From: Pseudomonas synxantha
Lineage (GTDB): Bacteria > Pseudomonadota > Gammaproteobacteria > Pseudomonadales > Pseudomonadaceae
DNA length: 64,000 nucleotides
Direction: 5' to 3'
Assembly: GCF_900105675.1 (NCBI RefSeq)
Contig: NZ_LT629786.1
Location: 4,030,001 to 4,094,000 of the forward strand
The position numbers were made by a program, and so were the translations under genes. Shown piece after piece: positions 1-13,569 of the stretch. How positions within the stretch are numbered: position 1 is the stretch's first letter; every line of letters begins with the position of its first letter. The notes under the pieces are model-generated. The model worked only from the letters and a program-made list of their open reading frames with translations, had not been told where the DNA came from and made no database searches.

Positions 1-425
1 TCCGACGCAGGGAAATGCGCCTCCACCAGTGCCGGCAATTCCTGCACCACATAATCATGCATCCGATAGTGCTTGGCCCAGGGTTCCTGGGTGGCATTCA
101 GATAGAAGCCGGCACCGAGGCCGAAGTCCCAGGCGTTGTCCGGATCGTCCGGTACACCCGGGCCACGAGGGCTGGTGTCCGGTGCGACGATGATCAGGCC
201 CAGCTCGGCAGCCATGCGCTGGGCGCCGGCCTTCTGCATGAAATTTTCATCTGTGCAGGTCAAGCCGGACAGCCAGTACAACACCGGCAGCTTGCCGCCC
301 TGCTCCGCTTGCGGCGGCAGGTAGACGGCGAAGGTCATGTCGCAACCGAGTACATCGGAATGATGCTTGTAGCGTTTATGCCAGCCGCCGAAGCTCTTCT
401 GGCATGAAAGGTTTTCCAGATTCAT
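1..425 (-). CDS. fghA: S-formylglutathione hydrolase, 3' part cut off by window edge
   Basis: The enzyme hydrolyses S-formylglutathione to formate and glutathione, the second step of glutathione-dependent formaldehyde detoxification in the cytoplasm. About 141 N-terminal codons are present from the ATG at 423-425. The rest, including the nucleophile-elbow serine and the other triad residues, lies beyond position 1. Visible family features are the start MNLENLSCQKSFGGWHKRY, the oxyanion-region motif GLTCTDENF and the loop APDTSPRG typical of esterase-D/FghA proteins, which are normally about 280 residues. The gene begins 8 bp after the frmA stop on the same strand, so the two steps of the pathway are almost certainly co-transcribed. 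Confidence 0.95.
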   Translation of the reverse strand, partial: MNLENLSCQKSFGGWHKRYKHHSDVLGCDMTFAVYLPPQAEQGGKLPVLYWLSGLTCTDENFMQKAGAQRMAAELGLIIVAPDTSPRGPGVPDDPDNAWDFGLGAGFYLNATQEPWAKHYRMHDYVVQELPALVEAHFPAS

Positions 426-433
426 GGCCGACC

Positions 434-1564
<1,131 letters not shown>

Positions 1565-1606
1565 TTAAAAACTGAGAGAGGGAGTGTAAAACATCACCCA
1601 CTGATT

Positions 1607-1635
1607 AATAATCCAGGCAAAAGCAAAACATTATT
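1607..1635. promoter_or_regulatory. candidate LysR operator between frmA and its regulator
   Basis: The 109-bp divergent intergenic region is AT-rich for this genome and contains an interrupted inverted repeat, AATAAT (1607-1612) and ATTATT (1630-1635). It lies just upstream of the regulator start and could be the LysR binding site acting on both genes. The arms are short and widely spaced, so this is only a candidate. Confidence 0.25.
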
Positions 1636-1655
1636 GCTGTACGGGGACAATGATA

Positions 1656-2552
1656 ATGCTGGAGAACCGCTGGGAAGGCATCGATGAGTTCGTTGCGGTG
1701 GCCGAATGCAGCCAGTTCACGGCAGCAGCGGAGCGGCTGGGGGTATCGTCCTCCCACATCAGCCGGCAAGTAGCGCGCCTGGAAGAACGCCTGCAAACCC
1801 GACTGCTGTACCGCAGCACACGCAGGGTGACGTTGACCGAAGCCGGCCAGACCTTCCTGCAACACTGCCAACGCTTGCAGGACGGTCGCGAAGAAGCGTT
1901 GCGCGCGGTCGGCGACCTCACCAGTGAGCCCAAGGGCATGTTGCGCATGACCTGTGCCGTGGCGTACGGCGAACGCTTTATCGTGCCCTTGGTCACGCGG
2001 TTCATGGCGCTCTATCCGCAATTGCGCGTGGATATCGAGCTGACCAATCGTGCGCTGGACCTGGTCCATGAAGGCCTCGACCTGGCTATCCGCCTGGGGC
2101 GACTGCAAGACTCGCGCATGGTTGCCAGCCGCCTGGCGCCGCGGCGCATGTACCTATGCGCCTCGCCTTCCTACCTTGAACGCTATGGTCGGCCACATAG
2201 CCTGTCGGAACTGAGTCGACATAATTGCCTGATTGGCAGTTCGGATATCTGGCAACTGGCCCAGGACGGGCGGGAATTTTCCCAGCGTGTGCAGGGCAAT
2301 TGGCGCTGCAACAGCGGGCAAGCGGTACTCGACGCGGCTTTGCAAGGCGTGGGGTTATGCCAGTTGCCTGATTACTACGTACTGGAACATTTGCAACACG
2401 GGACGTTGGTGTCTTTGCTGGAGGCCCACCAACCGCCAAATACCGCGGTGTGGGCGCTGTATCCGCAGCAGCGGCATTTGTCGCCGAAGGTCAGGAAACT
2501 GGTGGACTTTCTCAAAGAAGGCCTGGGTGACAACGCGGTCTATCGAGCATAA
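1656..2552 (+). CDS. gfnR: LysR-family transcriptional regulator, probable regulator of formaldehyde detoxification
   Basis: This is a 298-residue LysR protein. The N-terminal winged helix-turn-helix covers roughly residues 5-62 (FTAAAERLGVSSSHISRQVARLEE), followed by a linker helix and a periplasmic-binding-protein-like effector domain. A start three codons upstream at 1650 is possible, but GGGGA at 1643-1647 lies 8 nt before the ATG at 1656 and only 2 nt before 1650, so 1656 is preferred. It is divergent from frmA-fghA with a 109-bp shared promoter region. In P. aeruginosa the gene in this position has, to my recollection, been named gfnR as activator of adhC-fghA. Use of that name here rests on position and family. 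Confidence 0.85.
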   Translation: MLENRWEGIDEFVAVAECSQFTAAAERLGVSSSHISRQVARLEERLQTRLLYRSTRRVTLTEAGQTFLQHCQRLQDGREEALRAVGDLTSEPKGMLRMTCAVAYGERFIVPLVTRFMALYPQLRVDIELTNRALDLVHEGLDLAIRLGRLQDSRMVASRLAPRRMYLCASPSYLERYGRPHSLSELSRHNCLIGSSDIWQLAQDGREFSQRVQGNWRCNSGQAVLDAALQGVGLCQLPDYYVLEHLQHGTLVSLLEAHQPPNTAVWALYPQQRHLSPKVRKLVDFLKEGLGDNAVYRA

Positions 2553-2621
2553 ACAACTACCGCCCGTGCATTGCCTGGCTACCGGTAAATAGCCGCTTCC
2601 ACTGCAAAACCAGGCAAGCCC

Positions 2622-5600
2622 ATGACGTCCAACGCCGAACAACTCCAGCATATCAATCATTTTGTCCGTAAGGTCCTGGCCGACTTTCCGGTGCCGAGCG
2701 CCATCGCCGCCCAATTGCTTTACGAGCATCTGCAACCGTTCAGCCAGGAGCCATTGGACCCGGACACCACGCTCCTGACCACCCTTGAATACAACATCGA
2801 CAACCCCAACACGGCCTACAGCGCACAGATCGTCCAATCCATGAGCCTGACCGAGGCCATGATCTGCAATGCGCCCCCCGCCCCTGGCGGCATGATCAAC
2901 ACTACGGGCTTTTCCACCACCGCGCCGTATTTCAATATCGTTGATGAATTACCGCGCCTGATGGATAACCGCATTCCGCAGATGTTCAACGAAGAGTTCA
3001 TTACGTCCGGCTGGATCCCGCCCAGACGGTATGAGGCGCTCTACCGGCAAAGCGAGCCTCAGGTCTACGACCCGACCACCCAATTGGAGATGGCGCCTGC
3101 CGTTCTCAGGAAGGTCATTGACTCAAGCAACTTCGAACAAACTTACGACAAGGCCGTGACATTGTTCTGGGGCGAACATCGGGACAATTACACCACCCTG
3201 ATGCGCATCGCATTCACCAAGGCTTACCTCCATCAGTACGAAGAATTCACACTTACCCAAGCAGAACGGCAATTGGCCGCCCGAGCGGCAGGTATCGGCA
3301 TCGACAGGGACGCCAGCAACCTGACCCTCGAAGACTTCCAGGCGCCCTATCCGTCCGATGCAAACCTGTCCGTGCGCATGTTGCGTATTCATCAATCCGA
3401 AGCCACCGACATCCTCACGATTACCGACAACCAGAGCCAGATCACCCTGCTGTACATACCGGGAAACTCCTCGCCCATCCATGGTTTCAACACCCCGGCG
3501 GACATGCGCAATGTGCTGGTGAGGCTGGCCAGGGACCCGACCCAGCGCAAAGCCCTGACCAACCACTTTGAACCCGACTCGATTGACTCCGGCCTGCTCT
3601 ACAGCGGTGTCGAGGAAGCATTGATCGGCATGGCGATGTACCCGGAATCTTCCAGCCCTCCCGGTTTTTTCAATAGTTTGTTGCACAACGGCTACTGGGA
3701 CCCCGAGCAATACATCAATAATCCGATGTATCCGGCGCTCAGAAGCAATCCATTTGCCTATATCGCGCGGCAGATCCGCACTCGCATTGCAAAGCTGGCG
3801 GCAAAAACCATTGTCTCGCCCTTGGACACACTCAAGACCGACACCCTTGACGCGCTGGAAAAGGCTTGTCTGCTGGCGATCCCGGTGGCACTGACCATGG
3901 GCACGGCGCTGCTGGCGGAGTTTTGCTTCGTGACATCGGGCTTGACTGGAATGGCTATCGGCGCCGATGACGTGATTAAAGACAAACCCCACGCCGTTGA
4001 GCGCATTGTGTTCGGCGCCTTGAACGCCCTCCCGGTGGTTATCCATGGCATCAGTAAAGGCGTGAGCAGTCTTGAGGCGTTGCGCCCTGTGCTTGGCCCG
4101 GCCACGCGTGCAGAGGAGGGTCAGATCAGTGCCAGGGTTATCACTGAGCCCCCCGCGTCGATCCAAACTGAGACCCGCCCCTTGGTCGCTGCAACAGCAC
4201 CCAGCGGTTTGCAGACCGTCAAGATTCAGGGGGAGACCTTCCTGACCTACAAAACCCCAAATTCCTGGGGCTTTTTTGAACTCTTCGTGAACAACCCAGA
4301 AGCCCCGGAGACACTCCAATCCACAGGTCTCTACGCTATCCAGAGCACCGACCGACAATGGCGGCGTGCCGGCCTGGCCGGAGGTGGGGCATTTCGCAAT
4401 GCCTGGCAACGGGTTTACAAACTGTTCGGCGGCACTGAGCAGTCGAGTTTGTTCAGCACCTACCAGATGCCGGCGCCGGTGCGCGAGATCCTCGTGCAGA
4501 TGCTTACCGACACCAGCTCATTTTCGGAAGACTTCGAGCCCTTCGGCATGGATGCACAATCGATCACCAACGCTCGCCAACTATTCTTTGAGAAAAGAAA
4601 CCAATTAAACCAGGATTCAGCGATCTTCTTTAACCACCTGCCCTATTCGCCCCTGCAGCCGGTACTCCCCCGCTTGAGCTTGAACGAATCACAGCAGAGC
4701 ATTATCGAGAAATTGCTACGTGCCAGTGACGGCCTAGTGGTCGGCGAAAGCCACAGCGCCGAATCGAGCAAAGCCTTTCTGATCGACAACATGCAGCTAC
4801 TCGCCAGCCAGGGTGTCAAACGCATTTACTTCGAACATCTGCTGACAGATGTGCATATTCCAATGCTGAAGGCATTTTACCGGTCCAAGAGCGCCCCCAT
4901 GGCCGAGGAGCTGACAAACTTTCTGAACGGGATCTACCCACTGCCCCGAAACCACTATTACTCATTCAGAAATGTCGTGACCAAAGCCCGCGACGCCGGG
5001 ATCAAGATCCAGCCGATCGACTGTACCGTGAGCTACGTACTTCGCGATATGCGCGACAGCGCGGGAACCCTGCGCCAGCGAATGATGAATTATTACGCCA
5101 CCGAGGTGATCCAGTGGATCCAGACCTCCAAGCGCCAACCAGGTAAATGGGTCGCACTGGTGGGCGATACCCATACCAATACCTTCAAGGACATCCCTGG
5201 GGTGGCCGAACTCACCAGCAGCATCGGCTTGCGGATAGAAGATAGAGTGGGCGCCCACCCCTTGGGCATCGAAGTCGATCCGGGGCGCACTGCCAGCCTG
5301 GGCCTCAACAAAGGGGAAGCTACGGTCAAAGCCAACCTGGTCTTGCGCGTCGACCCTGCCGTCTTGCAGCATTCAATGGAACCACAGCCCGGCCCTTCCC
5401 ATAGTCGAGTGGTGAAGTCGGCCCAGACACTGCTGACACGGCCAGGCCAATTCATGCTCACCGAGACCACCCACATTGACTATAGGTCCCGACGTGGGGA
5501 CCTGCGCAGTTTCAGGATCAACAACCAGGAGGGTCGGTACTTCATCAACGTTGCCGGCTGGCCTATTGATGAGAAGCCATTCGACAGCATTGAGGCATTG

Positions 5601-5648
5601 GTGAGCGAGCTGAAAACCCTGCCCGGGTTGGAGCAAGTCTACGGCTGA
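2622..5648 (+). CDS. large dermonecrotic (PMT-like) toxin-family protein with Tiki/ChaN/EreA-type C-terminal domain
   Basis: The product has 1008 residues and no recognisable signal peptide. Residues about 178-193 (LFWGEHRDNY, then an alpha-helical stretch) resemble the N-terminal domain shared by Pseudomonas dermonecrotic-toxin-like proteins. Residues about 412-480 are strongly hydrophobic with two helical segments and could be a membrane-insertion or translocation region. The C-terminal third carries G708-E709-S710-H711, E738-H739 and G848-D849-T850-H851. This spacing of acidic and histidine residues is that of the Tiki/TraB/ChaN/erythromycin-esterase superfamily, to which the C2 domain of Pasteurella multocida toxin has been assigned. 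About 130 further residues follow. The gene sits alone between the LysR gene and ispD, ending 3 bp from the ispD stop. Target and delivery route are unknown. The toxin role is inferred from domain resemblance. Confidence 0.7.
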   Translation: MTSNAEQLQHINHFVRKVLADFPVPSAIAAQLLYEHLQPFSQEPLDPDTTLLTTLEYNIDNPNTAYSAQIVQSMSLTEAMICNAPPAPGGMINTTGFSTTAPYFNIVDELPRLMDNRIPQMFNEEFITSGWIPPRRYEALYRQSEPQVYDPTTQLEMAPAVLRKVIDSSNFEQTYDKAVTLFWGEHRDNYTTLMRIAFTKAYLHQYEEFTLTQAERQLAARAAGIGIDRDASNLTLEDFQAPYPSDANLSVRMLRIHQSEATDILTITDNQSQITLLYIPGNSSPIHGFNTPADMRNVLVRLARDPTQRKALTNHFEPDSIDSGLLYSGVEEALIGMAMYPESSSPPGFFNSLLHNGYWDPEQYINNPMYPALRSNPFAYIARQIRTRIAKLAAKTIVSPLDTLKTDTLDALEKACLLAIPVALTMGTALLAEFCFVTSGLTGMAIGADDVIKDKPHAVERIVFGALNALPVVIHGISKGVSSLEALRPVLGPATRAEEGQISARVITEPPASIQTETRPLVAATAPSGLQTVKIQGETFLTYKTPNSWGFFELFVNNPEAPETLQSTGLYAIQSTDRQWRRAGLAGGGAFRNAWQRVYKLFGGTEQSSLFSTYQMPAPVREILVQMLTDTSSFSEDFEPFGMDAQSITNARQLFFEKRNQLNQDSAIFFNHLPYSPLQPVLPRLSLNESQQSIIEKLLRASDGLVVGESHSAESSKAFLIDNMQLLASQGVKRIYFEHLLTDVHIPMLKAFYRSKSAPMAEELTNFLNGIYPLPRNHYYSFRNVVTKARDAGIKIQPIDCTVSYVLRDMRDSAGTLRQRMMNYYATEVIQWIQTSKRQPGKWVALVGDTHTNTFKDIPGVAELTSSIGLRIEDRVGAHPLGIEVDPGRTASLGLNKGEATVKANLVLRVDPAVLQHSMEPQPGPSHSRVVKSAQTLLTRPGQFMLTETTHIDYRSRRGDLRSFRINNQEGRYFINVAGWPIDEKPFDSIEALVSELKTLPGLEQVYG

Positions 5649-5651
5649 GGG

Positions 5652-6362
5652 TCAGGAGGCCTGATAAGCCCGGCGCTGACGCAGCCATTCAAGGTCTTCG
5701 GGGCGGGTGACCTTGATGTTGTCCGCACGTCCTTCGACCAGCCGCGGCGCCTGGCCGGACCATTCCATGGCCGATGCTTCGTCGGTGATCACGGCGTCTG
5801 CTACCAGGCTGTCGGCCAAGGCGCGGTGCAAGGCCCCCAGGCGGAACATCTGCGGCGTATAAGCCTGCCAGATCAGGCTGCGGTCGATGGTTTCCACCAC
5901 GCGGCCATGCTTGTCGACGCGCTTGAGCGTGTCGCGAGCCGGCACCGCCAGCAGACCGCCCACCGGGTCGTCCGCCAGTTCAGCCAAGAGCTTGTCAAGG
6001 TCATCACGGCTCAGGTTGGGACGCGCAGCGTCGTGCACCAGTACCCAGTCGTCATCGCTGGCGCCCAGGGCATTGAGGTGCAGCAGCGCATTAAGCACCG
6101 AGCCCGAGCGCTCCGAGCCACCGTCCGCACGCTGGATACGCGGGTCCGTGGCACACGCCAGGGTCGGCCAATAAGGGTCATCCACAGCAAGGCTGACTAC
6201 CAGGCCCTTGAGCGATGGATGGTCGAGGAAACAGCCAAGGCTGTGTTCGAGAATAGTGCGCCCGCCCAATTGCAGGTATTGCTTGGGACGGTCCGCAGCC
6301 ATACGGGCACCAACGCCCGCGGCAGGAATCACGGCCCAGAAGGCCGGTATATCACGGTTCAT
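5652..6362 (-). CDS. ispD: 2-C-methyl-D-erythritol 4-phosphate cytidylyltransferase
   Basis: The enzyme transfers CMP from CTP to methylerythritol phosphate, the third step of the MEP isoprenoid pathway. It has 236 residues, the normal size. The N-terminal CTP-binding loop PAAGVGARMAADRPKQYL and the central HDAARP motif with its basic neighbours are intact. The ATG overlaps the ftsB stop by 4 bp (ATGA at 6359-6362), indicating translational coupling. Another MEP gene, dxr, lies about 20 kb upstream in the same block. The ispF gene often found beside ispD is not present on this side, where the accessory toxin gene abuts instead. Confidence 0.97.
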   Translation of the reverse strand: MNRDIPAFWAVIPAAGVGARMAADRPKQYLQLGGRTILEHSLGCFLDHPSLKGLVVSLAVDDPYWPTLACATDPRIQRADGGSERSGSVLNALLHLNALGASDDDWVLVHDAARPNLSRDDLDKLLAELADDPVGGLLAVPARDTLKRVDKHGRVVETIDRSLIWQAYTPQMFRLGALHRALADSLVADAVITDEASAMEWSGQAPRLVEGRADNIKVTRPEDLEWLRQRRAYQAS

Positions 6363-6637
6363 TGGGCCAACTGGTAGAGGGTCTCGCCCTCCTTGACCAT
6401 GCCCAACTCATGGCGAGCCCGCTCTTCAACGGTCTCGGTACCTTTCTTCAGCTCAAGCACTTCGGCGTCGAGGACGCGGTTGCGCTCCAGCAGGCGTTCG
6501 TTTTCGGCACGCTGGTCGGCAATTTGCTGGGTCAGCTCTTCCACCTGCGCAAAGCTGCCATTACCGACCCATAGGCGGTACTGCAGGCCAGCCAGCAACA
6601 AGAGCAAGACGAGGAACAACCAATTGGGACTGCGCAT
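6359..6637 (-). CDS. ftsB: cell division protein FtsB
   Basis: This small bitopic septal protein of the FtsQ-FtsB-FtsL complex has 92 residues. A short cytoplasmic start MRSPNW is followed by one membrane segment of leucines and valines (about residues 6-20). A periplasmic coiled coil rich in E, Q, R and L covers about residues 30-72, ending in the conserved region EERARHELGMVKEGE. An upstream in-frame start would add 21 residues that do not resemble FtsB, so the internal ATG at 6635-6637 is chosen. It is coupled to ispD by a 4-bp overlap and lies downstream of eno, the usual Pseudomonas order. Confidence 0.95.
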   Translation of the reverse strand: MRSPNWLFLVLLLLLAGLQYRLWVGNGSFAQVEELTQQIADQRAENERLLERNRVLDAEVLELKKGTETVEERARHELGMVKEGETLYQLAQ

Positions 6638-6701
6638 CGAAATCCGGATATCCAGTGAAAAAAAACAGTCATGCAAACCTTTTGCAGCAACTGATAGCAC
6701 A

Positions 6702-6722
6702 AAGCCTGGAAAAACCAGGCTT
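6702..6722 (-). terminator. hairpin between eno and ftsB, possible attenuator
   Basis: Perfect 8-bp arms AAGCCTGG (6702-6709) and CCAGGCTT (6715-6722) enclose a 5-nt loop. On the minus strand the stem is followed by TTGTGC, not a proper U-tract, so it probably only attenuates read-through from eno into ftsB-ispD. Confidence 0.45.
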
Positions 6723-6808
6723 GCGCTTGTCAGTCAGCAGATTAGCGCCGAAATTCACACTTTCGTGAAATTTCTGACGCAATCCGCCGACTTTTTACCA
6801 TTTACTGC

Positions 6809-8236
<1,428 letters not shown>

Positions 8237-8254
8237 CTACCGGAGAAATGGCAG

Positions 8255-11010
<2,756 letters not shown>

Positions 11011-12330
11011 TCAGCTCAAACCTTGATCGCAGGTCTGTGGCAACCAATGTAATTGCCAGTCATCCAGCGGGCTGGCCCAAAGCCCAGCAAGCGTCGGCAC
11101 AGCCAGCAATTGCTCGCCCCGATAGACCAGCGGCAATCTGCCACGCACAAAGCCCGGCAGACCACTTTCATTCAGCAGGCGCTTAAGATCACGCCGGCCT
11201 CGACCTGGCACTTCGACGATTTCGCCACCCTGGCGATAACGAATCGACAAGGGTCCCTCGGGAGCCTTGCCGGCAAACATCAATTGGCCGTTCCCGGGTA
11301 ACTCTAGTGGATTTCGCGGATCGGGCCAGCTCACCGACACGTCGGAAAATTCCGACCAAATGGAAGGCAGCCACCAAATGCGTTCGCCGCAACGATGAAG
11401 CTGACCGTCCGCCAGGCGCCATAACGGCTGTGCGTCCACCTTGGCATCGCGCAGGGCGTACCAGCTGGCCCAGTGATCACTGTCGGGCAGTCGAGTCAGC
11501 GGATTCAACCAATGACGCAAGGCATTGCGCTGGCGCGCATCGGAAAGATTGCGCAACGGAGCAAGGGCCAGGGAGGGCAAAGGCAACCAGGGAAACGCTG
11601 AAGGCTGATCGGCGACGGTCAGATCCATGTGCGCCAGCTCATCGAGCAGGCCCTGGGCTTCACTCAGGTGCTCGGCAGTGCGGGCCAGGCTCGAGACTGC
11701 CTGTGGCCAGCGTTGCGTCAGCGCTGGAAAGACCTGATGGCGCAGGTAATTGCGCGAGAACCGTGGATCGGCGTTCGAAGGGTCTTCAATCCACTTCAAT
11801 TGGTGTTCGTGGGCGTAGCCTTCCAGCGCCTCCCGGGAGACTGCCAGCAGTGGCCGCACCAAATGCCCCGTCGCCAACGGGCGACACTCGGGCATTGCCG
11901 CCAACCCACGCACTCCGGCGCCGCGCAACAGGCGCAACAGCAGCGTTTCGGCCTGATCGTCGCGATGCTGGGCGGTGAGCAGCACCTCCCCTGCCCCGAT
12001 CACCTTGGTAAACGCCTGGTAACGTGCGTTACGCGCGGCCCGCTCCAGGCTGGCACCAGGTTGCACCTGTACACGTAATACCTGCAAAGGTATGCCCAGG
12101 CTGTCACATAACGCTTGGCAATGACTGGGCCAGGCGTCAGCGGCCGCTTGCAGGCCATGATGGACATGCACAGCGCTGAGGGGCGGCAGGCTTTCGGTGT
12201 TTGCCAGGGAGGCCAGAAGGTGCAGCAGGACGGTGGAATCAAGGCCACCGGAGAATGCGATGTGCCAGGCGGGGGCATTGCGCCAGGGGGCCAGGGTTCT
12301 CAGGAGCCTGGCGGGTAGAGCCGGTTTCAT
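11011..12330 (-). CDS. tilS: tRNA(Ile)-lysidine synthase
   Basis: TilS attaches lysine to C34 of the CAU-anticodon tRNA-Ile, changing its decoding from AUG to AUA. It has 439 residues. The N-type ATP pyrophosphatase P-loop SGGLDS lies at residues 27-32. The central region TAQHRDDQAETLLLRLLRG and the block DPSNADPRFSRNYLRHQVFP are diagnostic. A C-terminal TilS substrate-binding domain follows (GRGRRDLKRLLNESGLP). It lies between accA and pyrG as in other pseudomonads, separated from accA by a REPIN. Confidence 0.97.
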   Translation of the reverse strand: MKPALPARLLRTLAPWRNAPAWHIAFSGGLDSTVLLHLLASLANTESLPPLSAVHVHHGLQAAADAWPSHCQALCDSLGIPLQVLRVQVQPGASLERAARNARYQAFTKVIGAGEVLLTAQHRDDQAETLLLRLLRGAGVRGLAAMPECRPLATGHLVRPLLAVSREALEGYAHEHQLKWIEDPSNADPRFSRNYLRHQVFPALTQRWPQAVSSLARTAEHLSEAQGLLDELAHMDLTVADQPSAFPWLPLPSLALAPLRNLSDARQRNALRHWLNPLTRLPDSDHWASWYALRDAKVDAQPLWRLADGQLHRCGERIWWLPSIWSEFSDVSVSWPDPRNPLELPGNGQLMFAGKAPEGPLSIRYRQGGEIVEVPGRGRRDLKRLLNESGLPGFVRGRLPLVYRGEQLLAVPTLAGLWASPLDDWQLHWLPQTCDQGLS

Positions 12331-12382
12331 CAGATGTCACCGCCACAAATCTGGAATACGTAGGCTGAGCATACACAAAGCA

Positions 12383-12476
12383 AATGTGGGAGGGGGCTTG
12401 CTCCCGATTGCTGAGTGTCAGTCACTGCATCTGGTGACTGATCCACCGCTATCGGGAGCAAGCCCCCTCCCACATT
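12383..12476. repeat. REPIN (paired inverted REP elements), copy 1
   Basis: Two inverted REP cores, GTGGGAGGGGGCTTGCTCCC on the left and its reverse complement on the right, flank a variable centre of about 40 bp. The whole unit can fold into one long hairpin. It lies between the 5' end of tilS and the 3' end of accA. Three more copies of the same family occur in this window. Such elements are mobilised by RAYT transposases encoded elsewhere. Confidence 0.93.
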
Positions 12477-12493
12477 GAGTTACGGCGTCGACT

Positions 12494-13441
12494 TTAGAGA
12501 CCGTAGCTCATCAGGCGCTCGTAACGACGGGCCAGCAGCGCTTCGTTATCCAGCTTCTTGAGCATCGCCAATTGCGAGCCCAATTCAGCACGGATGGTCG
12601 CGGCGGCCGCAGCCGGGTCGCGGTGAGCGCCGCCCAGTGGCTCGGCAATGACTTTATCCACAATCCCCAGGCCCTTGAGGCGATCGGCGGTGATGCCCAT
12701 GGCTTCAGCCGCATCCGGTGCCTTCTCTGCGGTTTTCCACAGGATCGAGGCGCAACCTTCCGGTGAGATCACCGCGTAGGTCGAGTATTGCAGCATGTTC
12801 AGCTGGTCGCAGACGCCGATGGCCAGTGCACCGCCGGACCCACCCTCACCGATGACGGTGGCGATGATCGGGGTTTTCAGGCGCGCCATGACACGCAGGT
12901 TCCAGGCAATCGCCTCGCTCTGGTTACGCTCCTCGGCGTCGATGCCTGGGTAGGCGCCCGGGGTGTCGATGAAGGTCAGGATCGGCATCTTGAAGCGCTC
13001 GGCCATTTCCATCAGGCGGCACGCCTTGCGGTAGCCTTCCGGACGCGGCATGCCGAAGTTACGGCGCACCTTCTCGCGCACTTCACGGCCTTTCTGGTGA
13101 CCGATCACCATCACCGGCTGGTCGTCCAGGCGAGCAATACCGCCCACGATGGCTGCGTCATCGGAAAAATGGCGATCGCCGTGCAGCTCGTCGAACTCGG
13201 TGAAGATGTGCTCGATGTAGTCCAGGGTGTACGGACGGCGCGGGTGGCGAGCCAGGCGCGCGATCTGCCAGCTGGTCAGCTTGCCGAAAATATCTTCGGT
13301 GAGCGTGCTGCTCTTGTCTTGCAGGCGAGCGATCTCATCGCCGATATTCAGCGAATTGTCATTGCCGACCAGGCGCAGCTCTTCGATCTTGGCTTGCAGG
13401 TCAGCGATCGGCTGTTCGAAATCAAGAAAATTCGGGTTCAT
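12494..13441 (-). CDS. accA: acetyl-CoA carboxylase carboxyltransferase subunit alpha
   Basis: AccA is the alpha half of the carboxyltransferase that moves the carboxyl group from biotin-BCCP to acetyl-CoA, giving malonyl-CoA for fatty acid synthesis. The start [19 protein letters not shown] gives 315 residues, the family length. A frame nine codons longer is not conserved. Crotonase-fold segments [18 protein letters not shown] (here [14 protein letters not shown]), [15 protein letters not shown] and [11 protein letters not shown] are intact. It lies 128 bp downstream of dnaE, a pairing also seen in E. coli. Confidence 0.98.
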   Translation of the reverse strand: MNPNFLDFEQPIADLQAKIEELRLVGNDNSLNIGDEIARLQDKSSTLTEDIFGKLTSWQIARLARHPRRPYTLDYIEHIFTEFDELHGDRHFSDDAAIVGGIARLDDQPVMVIGHQKGREVREKVRRNFGMPRPEGYRKACRLMEMAERFKMPILTFIDTPGAYPGIDAEERNQSEAIAWNLRVMARLKTPIIATVIGEGGSGGALAIGVCDQLNMLQYSTYAVISPEGCASILWKTAEKAPDAAEAMGITADRLKGLGIVDKVIAEPLGGAHRDPAAAAATIRAELGSQLAMLKKLDNEALLARRYERLMSYGL

Positions 13442-13569
13442 AAGCGTCCGTCTTGGGTCGACGGCCAAGGAGTGCCTGGCCAGCCGGTTGTCTATTCGCG
13501 CCCTACCTTAAGGGAGAGGCGCGTTTAGGTCGAGATTAAATGTTCAGCCGAGGTCAGGGGTGCTGACCG

